DNA of 34,054 nucleotides, taken from NCBI RefSeq assembly GCF_014648195.1, contig NZ_BMQQ01000027.1, positions 1 through 34,054 of the forward strand, in the 5' to 3' direction. The notes beneath the pieces were generated by a model that saw nothing but the letters and a program-made list of their open reading frames with translations, was not told the origin of the DNA and ran no database searches. Position numbers and translations under genes: made by a program. Shown here piece by piece: positions 30,924 to 34,054 of the stretch (its first letter is position 1; each line of letters begins with the position of its first letter). This stretch comes from Streptomyces purpureus (GTDB lineage Bacteria > Actinomycetota > Actinomycetes > Streptomycetales > Streptomycetaceae).

Positions 30924-32170
30924 CCAGCACCGAGGCGCTCACGTCGTCCATCGACGGCGCGGCCCTGCTCGATGAGGTCGAAGCGTTCCACCGGCGCTTC
31001 AACGTCTTCCCCAGCGAATCCGCCTACGTGGCGGTTGCTCTGTGGGACGCCCACGCGCACCTCATCGACGCGTTCGACGGCACTGCTCGCCTGGCGTTTC
31101 TCTCCCCGGAGCCTGGGTCGGGCAAGTCCCGCGCGCTGGAGATCGTGGAAACCCTCACCCCGAACGCCGCGATCACCGTCAACGCTTCCGCCAACGCCCT
31201 GTTCCGGCTGGTCGAAGCCACCGATGGACTTCCGACGCTGCTCTTCGACGAGATCGACACCGTGTTCGGCCCGAAGGCCGGCGACAACGAACCCGTCCGG
31301 GGGTTCCTCAACTCCGGCTACCGCCGCGGTGGCAGCTCGCTGCGCTGCGTCGGGGACGGCTCCAACCAGAGTGCCGGATGGTTCTCGTCCTACTGCGCCG
31401 TGGCCATGGCCGGACTCGGCTCCCTGCCGGACACGATCCTGACCCGCTCCGTCATCATCCGTATGCGCAAGCGCGCCCCGAATGAGAAGGTCTCCCCCTA
31501 CCGGCGCCGCACCCACGAGAAGGAAGGCCACGCCCTGCGTGACCGGCTCGCGAAGTGGGCCGACACCGTCCGGGACGCCGTCGCCGAAGCCTGGCCCGAG
31601 ATGCCCGAGGGCGTCACCGACCGCCCCGCCGACGTGTGGGAACCCCTGCTCGCGGTCGCCGACGCGGCCGGCGGGCACTGGCCCGAGCGGGCCCGCGCTG
31701 CCTGCCTAGAACTGGTGCGTGCCGCCCACGAGGGCGACGATTCCTCACTCGGCATCCGCCTGTTGACCGACCTGCGCGACAAGGTGTTCTGCGGAGCTGA
31801 TCGCATGCCCACCGCGGTCATCCTCGAATGCCTGCTGAGCTTGGACGACAGCCCCTGGGTGGATCTGGACGACAAGCCCCTGAACGCCCGGACCCTGGCC
31901 CGGATGCTCAGCGCGTACGTCACACCGGCCAACAAGCCGATCAAGCCCCGCACCTTCCGCACCGCGTCGGGGACGCCCAAGGGCTACTACGCGGAAGACC
32001 TGGCGGACGCGTGGCTGCGGTACTGCCCGCCTCCCCCCGAGGAATCCGCAACAGCCGCAACAGCCGCAACACCGCAGGTCAGCGGGGGCGAATCTGTTGC
32101 GGACAGCCCGGACAGTATCCGCAACACGACCGCGGAAACCGCCACACTCCCGCTCCCCGTCGCTGGCTGA
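30920..32170 (+). CDS. DUF3631-type ATPase, replication protein
   Basis: The 416-residue protein has a P-loop ATPase core with Walker A PEPGSGKS (63-70) and Walker B LLFDEID (107-113). A DUF3631-like C-terminal region follows (about 220-370, including DSPWVDLDDKPLNARTLARM). Proteins of this kind pair with Prim-Pol in AICE replication modules and are probably helicases. The ATG overlaps the previous stop. The end is low-complexity (ATAATAAT) because the DNA there carries CCGCAACA repeats that continue past the stop. Confidence 0.8.
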   Translation: MTSTEALTSSIDGAALLDEVEAFHRRFNVFPSESAYVAVALWDAHAHLIDAFDGTARLAFLSPEPGSGKSRALEIVETLTPNAAITVNASANALFRLVEATDGLPTLLFDEIDTVFGPKAGDNEPVRGFLNSGYRRGGSSLRCVGDGSNQSAGWFSSYCAVAMAGLGSLPDTILTRSVIIRMRKRAPNEKVSPYRRRTHEKEGHALRDRLAKWADTVRDAVAEAWPEMPEGVTDRPADVWEPLLAVADAAGGHWPERARAACLELVRAAHEGDDSSLGIRLLTDLRDKVFCGADRMPTAVILECLLSLDDSPWVDLDDKPLNARTLARMLSAYVTPANKPIKPRTFRTASGTPKGYYAEDLADAWLRYCPPPPEESATAATAATPQVSGGESVADSPDSIRNTTAETATLPLPVAG

Positions 32171-32291
32171 TCAGCGCGGATTCGAAGGCGCCGCCACACC
32201 CAGGTGTGGCGGCGCTATCCGCAACATCACTGCTATCCGCAACAAATCCGAGCCTCTGACCAGGCATGTTGCGGTGTTGCGGCTGTTGCGG
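32046..32291. repeat. iteron-like cluster of ten CCGCAACA repeats
   Basis: CCGCAACA occurs forward at 32046, 32055, 32064, 32119, 32219 and 32237, and inverted at 32095, 32267, 32275 and 32284. Three forward copies at the left are spaced 9 bp and three inverted copies at the right are spaced 8-9 bp, so the cluster is roughly symmetric. Three copies extend to TATCCGCAACA. It spans the 3' end of the ATPase gene and the gap before xis, and could be the replication origin or a xis operator. Confidence 0.7.
32188..32215. terminator. 13-bp palindrome after the replication operon
   Basis: GCGCCGCCACACC (32188-32200) is repeated inverted at 32203-32215 with only two bases between. It lies 17 bases beyond the ATPase stop and in the middle of the CCGCAACA cluster. 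It can act as a terminator or as part of an origin. Confidence 0.55.
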
Positions 32292-32344
32292 ATCCCCCGA
32301 AGGGGCTTAACCGCACCGTCGTAAGACGAAGGAGAGTCCTCCGC

Positions 32345-32563
32345 ATGGACACGGCCCACGTCGCCGAGGTCATAGACACCACCCTCGTTCTGCTGACCGT
32401 CGAAGAGGCCGCCCGCCGACTCCGGATCGGCCGCACCGTTTGCTACCGGCTCATCCGCTCCGGAGAGCTGGAGTCCATCACCGTCGGCACCCTCCGAAGG
32501 GTCCCCGCCGACGCACCCGCCGCATACGTCGCTCGTCGGCGCGCGGCTCAACGAGCCGCTTGA
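32345..32563 (+). CDS. xis: excisionase
   Basis: The 72-residue protein has a winged-helix excisionase/AlpA-type domain (LTVEEAARRLRIGRTVCYRL, then RSGELESITVGTLRRVP). It is similar to the C-terminal part of the element 1 excisionase. The ATG has GAAGGAGAG about 8 nt upstream. It promotes excision with the integrase downstream and is separated from it by 85 bases holding a hairpin. Confidence 0.85.
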   Translation: MDTAHVAEVIDTTLVLLTVEEAARRLRIGRTVCYRLIRSGELESITVGTLRRVPADAPAAYVARRRAAQRAA

Positions 32564-32571
32564 CCGCGCCC

Positions 32572-32610
32572 GAGACGGTGGGCCTCCCCAACGGGACAGC
32601 CCGCCGTCTC
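32572..32610 (+). promoter_or_regulatory. 12-bp hairpin between xis and int
   Basis: GAGACGGTGGGC (32572-32583) pairs with 32599-32610 (one T-G pair), leaving a 15-nt loop that itself contains CCCC and GGG. It could reduce read-through from xis to int and so set the ratio of the two proteins. Confidence 0.5.
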
Positions 32611-32648
32611 GGTCTCCGTCTCGACAGCGAGGAAGCAGGAGCCTGCCT

Positions 32649-33938
32649 GTGGCAGAGAAAAAGAAGAAGGGCACCCGCCGCGCCAACGGCGAAACCGCGA
32701 TCTACTTCGGGGCTGACGGCCGTTGGCACGCCCGTGTGCCGATGGGCTACAAGGACAACGGAGAGCCGTACCGCCGACACATCACGCGCCCGACGCGTGA
32801 CGAACTGGTGGACGAAGTAAAGCGGCTTGAGAAGCAGCGTGACGCGGGTTCGGCGCGTCAGCCCGGCAAGCCGTGGACGGTTGAGAAGTGGCTCTGGCAC
32901 TGGGTCGAGAACATCGCCATGCCGACCGTCAGCGAGAACACCTACGACGGATACGAGGTCGCCGTTCGCGTTCACCTCGTGCCTGGCGTCGGCAAGCACC
33001 GCCTTGACCGCTTGCAGCCCGAGCACCTGGAGAGCCTGTATCGCCGCATGCAGGCGAACGGGGAGCGCAAGGCCGGTACGGCTCACCAGGCGCACCGCAC
33101 CGCCCGAACCGCGCTGGGGGAGGCGGTACGGCGCGGATACGTGGCGAAGAACGCCGCCGCGCTGGCGAAGCCACCCCGGATGGAAGAGGACGAATCAGAG
33201 GTAGAGCCCTACTCCGTCGAAGAGGTTCAGCGCCTACTGCTCGAAGCCAACAAGCGCCGGAACAGCGCCCGTTGGATGCTGGCGCTGGCGCTCGGACTGC
33301 GGCAGGGCGAGACGCTCGGACTGCGCTGGTCTGACGTCGACCTGGCCAACGAGTACCTGAAGCTGCGCAGGAACCGTTTGCGCCCCAGGTACAAGCACGG
33401 GTGCCCCGAAGCCTCACCATGCGGCCGGGCGAAGGCGGGGTACTGCCCGGACAAGGTGCAGGTCCGGCGCGAGACCAAGAACACCAAGTCCCGAGCGGGC
33501 CGCCGCGCTGTGCCCCTGCCTGGCCCGCTGGTCGCCATGCTCCGCGCGCACGCCAAGACGCAAGAGCGTGAGCGCAAGACTGCTGGCGACCTGTGGACCG
33601 AGTCGGACTACGTGTTCACCAAGCTGCTGGGTGGCCCCCTGAGCCCGAACACGGACTACCACGACTGGAAGCGGCTACTGGAAGACGCGAAGGTTCGGGA
33701 CGGTCGGCTGCACGACGCCCGGCACACGGCCGCCACCGTCCTCATGCTGCTCGGGGTCCCAGCCCGTGTCATCGACCAGATCATGGGGTGGGAGCCCGGC
33801 ACCTCCGACAGCATGCGAGCGCGGTACCTCCATGTGCCGGACGCCATGCTCAAGGACGTGGCAAAGAAGATCGCCGATGCCATCTGGGGACCGCCGGAAA
33901 CACCCTCTGTGGACAAAAACCAGGACAACGGCGACTGA
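32649..33938 (+). CDS. int: tyrosine site-specific integrase
   Basis: The 429-residue integrase has an N-terminal arm-binding domain (about 15-70), a core-binding domain (about 75-165) and a catalytic domain with Arg218, His355/Arg358, Trp381 and Tyr393. It shares the Cys-containing insert with the element 1 integrase (HGCPEASPCGRAKAGYC). It recombines the circle with the tRNA-Ser gene; the core lies 65 bases past its stop. The GTG start has a GGAG site upstream. Its last codons overlap the right arm-type repeat (33910-33930), so the protein end and the attachment DNA share sequence. Confidence 0.93.
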   Translation: MAEKKKKGTRRANGETAIYFGADGRWHARVPMGYKDNGEPYRRHITRPTRDELVDEVKRLEKQRDAGSARQPGKPWTVEKWLWHWVENIAMPTVSENTYDGYEVAVRVHLVPGVGKHRLDRLQPEHLESLYRRMQANGERKAGTAHQAHRTARTALGEAVRRGYVAKNAAALAKPPRMEEDESEVEPYSVEEVQRLLLEANKRRNSARWMLALALGLRQGETLGLRWSDVDLANEYLKLRRNRLRPRYKHGCPEASPCGRAKAGYCPDKVQVRRETKNTKSRAGRRAVPLPGPLVAMLRAHAKTQERERKTAGDLWTESDYVFTKLLGGPLSPNTDYHDWKRLLEDAKVRDGRLHDARHTAATVLMLLGVPARVIDQIMGWEPGTSDSMRARYLHVPDAMLKDVAKKIADAIWGPPETPSVDKNQDNGD

Positions 33939-33946
33939 GGACAACG
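33910..33946 (+). repeat. right arm-type site of element 2
   Basis: Bases 33910-33930 match 19083-19103 with one mismatch. A further GGACAACG copy lies at 33939-33946. The repeats overlap the integrase 3' end and lie about 60-90 bases from the core, a normal place for integrase arm-binding sites. Confidence 0.5.
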
Positions 33947-33947
33947 A

Positions 33948-33982
33948 CGAAGGGTCCCGCTGGAGATCAGCAGGACCCTTCG
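33948..33982. terminator. terminator hairpin after int
   Basis: A 15-bp stem with one mismatch (33948-33962 with 33968-33982) and a GAGAT loop is followed by TT. It lies 20 bases before the attachment core, as the 18873-18910 hairpin does in element 1. Confidence 0.75.
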
Positions 33983-34002
33983 TTTCGCCTGTTCAGGCGG
34001 CT

Positions 34003-34054
34003 GCGGAGGATACGAGATTCGAACTCGTGAGGGGTTGCCCCCAACACGCTTTCC
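34003..34054 (-). tRNA. partial tRNA-Ser (3' half), attachment core at the right end of element 2
   Basis: On the minus strand this is the 3' half of a class II tRNA. It has the anticodon-loop part GGAAA, stem GCGTG, a 16-nt variable arm with GGGG/CCCC, a T-arm with loop TTCGAAT and acceptor strand ATCCTCC. The long variable arm and GGA anticodon indicate serine. The window ends inside the anticodon loop, so I cannot see whether the 5' half follows. It probably does, because the integrase-proximal core usually restores the tRNA gene. Confidence 0.75.

Noticed and set aside
32046..32291. CRISPR array
   Set aside because: The repeats are only 8 bp, occur in both orientations and lack spacers of even size. 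No cas genes are present.

Overview
The window is GC-rich actinobacterial DNA, almost certainly Streptomyces. The codons are strongly GC-ending, GTG and TTG starts are common with GGAGG-type ribosome sites, and the gene set is that of pSAM2-type integrative elements. Nearly everything here is accessory DNA. It reads as two integrated mobile elements side by side, sharing the 3' half of a tRNA-Ser gene (probable anticodon GGA) as their attachment core. A perfect 52-bp copy of that core lies at 18932-18983 and another at 34003-34054, the window's right edge. The left end of element 1 lies before base 1 and the 5' half of the tRNA lies beyond the window.

Element 1 (about 1-18931) has a leftward mobilisation/replication block: DnaB-like helicase, SpdB-like membrane protein, MobC, relaxase and a ParB-domain protein. 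A short rightward block follows: XRE regulator, excisionase and tyrosine integrase with an unusual 160-residue C-terminal extension. Between the integrase and the attachment core sits defence cargo: a type I restriction-modification operon (hsdR-hsdS-hsdM, leftward) and a divergent ATPase/HNH pair resembling Septu (PtuA/PtuB). No TraB or type IV secretion gene is visible in this part, so it looks mobilisable rather than self-transmissible.

Element 2 (18932-34054) is a compact, apparently complete actinomycete integrative and conjugative element (AICE). In order it carries a Nudix protein (like pSAM2 Pif), a GntR/UTRA repressor (KorSA-like) with a palindromic operator, a long structured non-coding region, small genes and Spd-type membrane proteins, the FtsK/SpoIIIE-type translocase TraB, a repeat array suited to be its transfer locus (clt), small accessory proteins, SSB, a C5-cytosine methyltransferase, a Prim-Pol protein, a DUF3631-type ATPase, an iteron-like repeat cluster, excisionase and integrase. 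The GntR repressor probably controls excision, replication and transfer. Prim-Pol, DUF3631 ATPase and SSB would replicate the circular form, TraB and the Spd proteins would move it between hyphae, and Xis/Int would excise and integrate it.

The most notable signals are: (i) a structured leader present twice in element 1, before the helicase and before xis, with the same three-helix shape, the same loop and compensating stem changes; (ii) ten copies of CCGCAACA around the end of the replication operon; (iii) seven copies of TGACACC directly after traB; (iv) a 61-bp repeat with a 13-bp hairpin on both sides of the methyltransferase gene; (v) a second protein-like reading frame inside that methyltransferase gene; (vi) an HsdR whose nuclease residues look lost; and (vii) the tandem arrangement itself, which could let the TraB element carry the defence-loaded neighbour.
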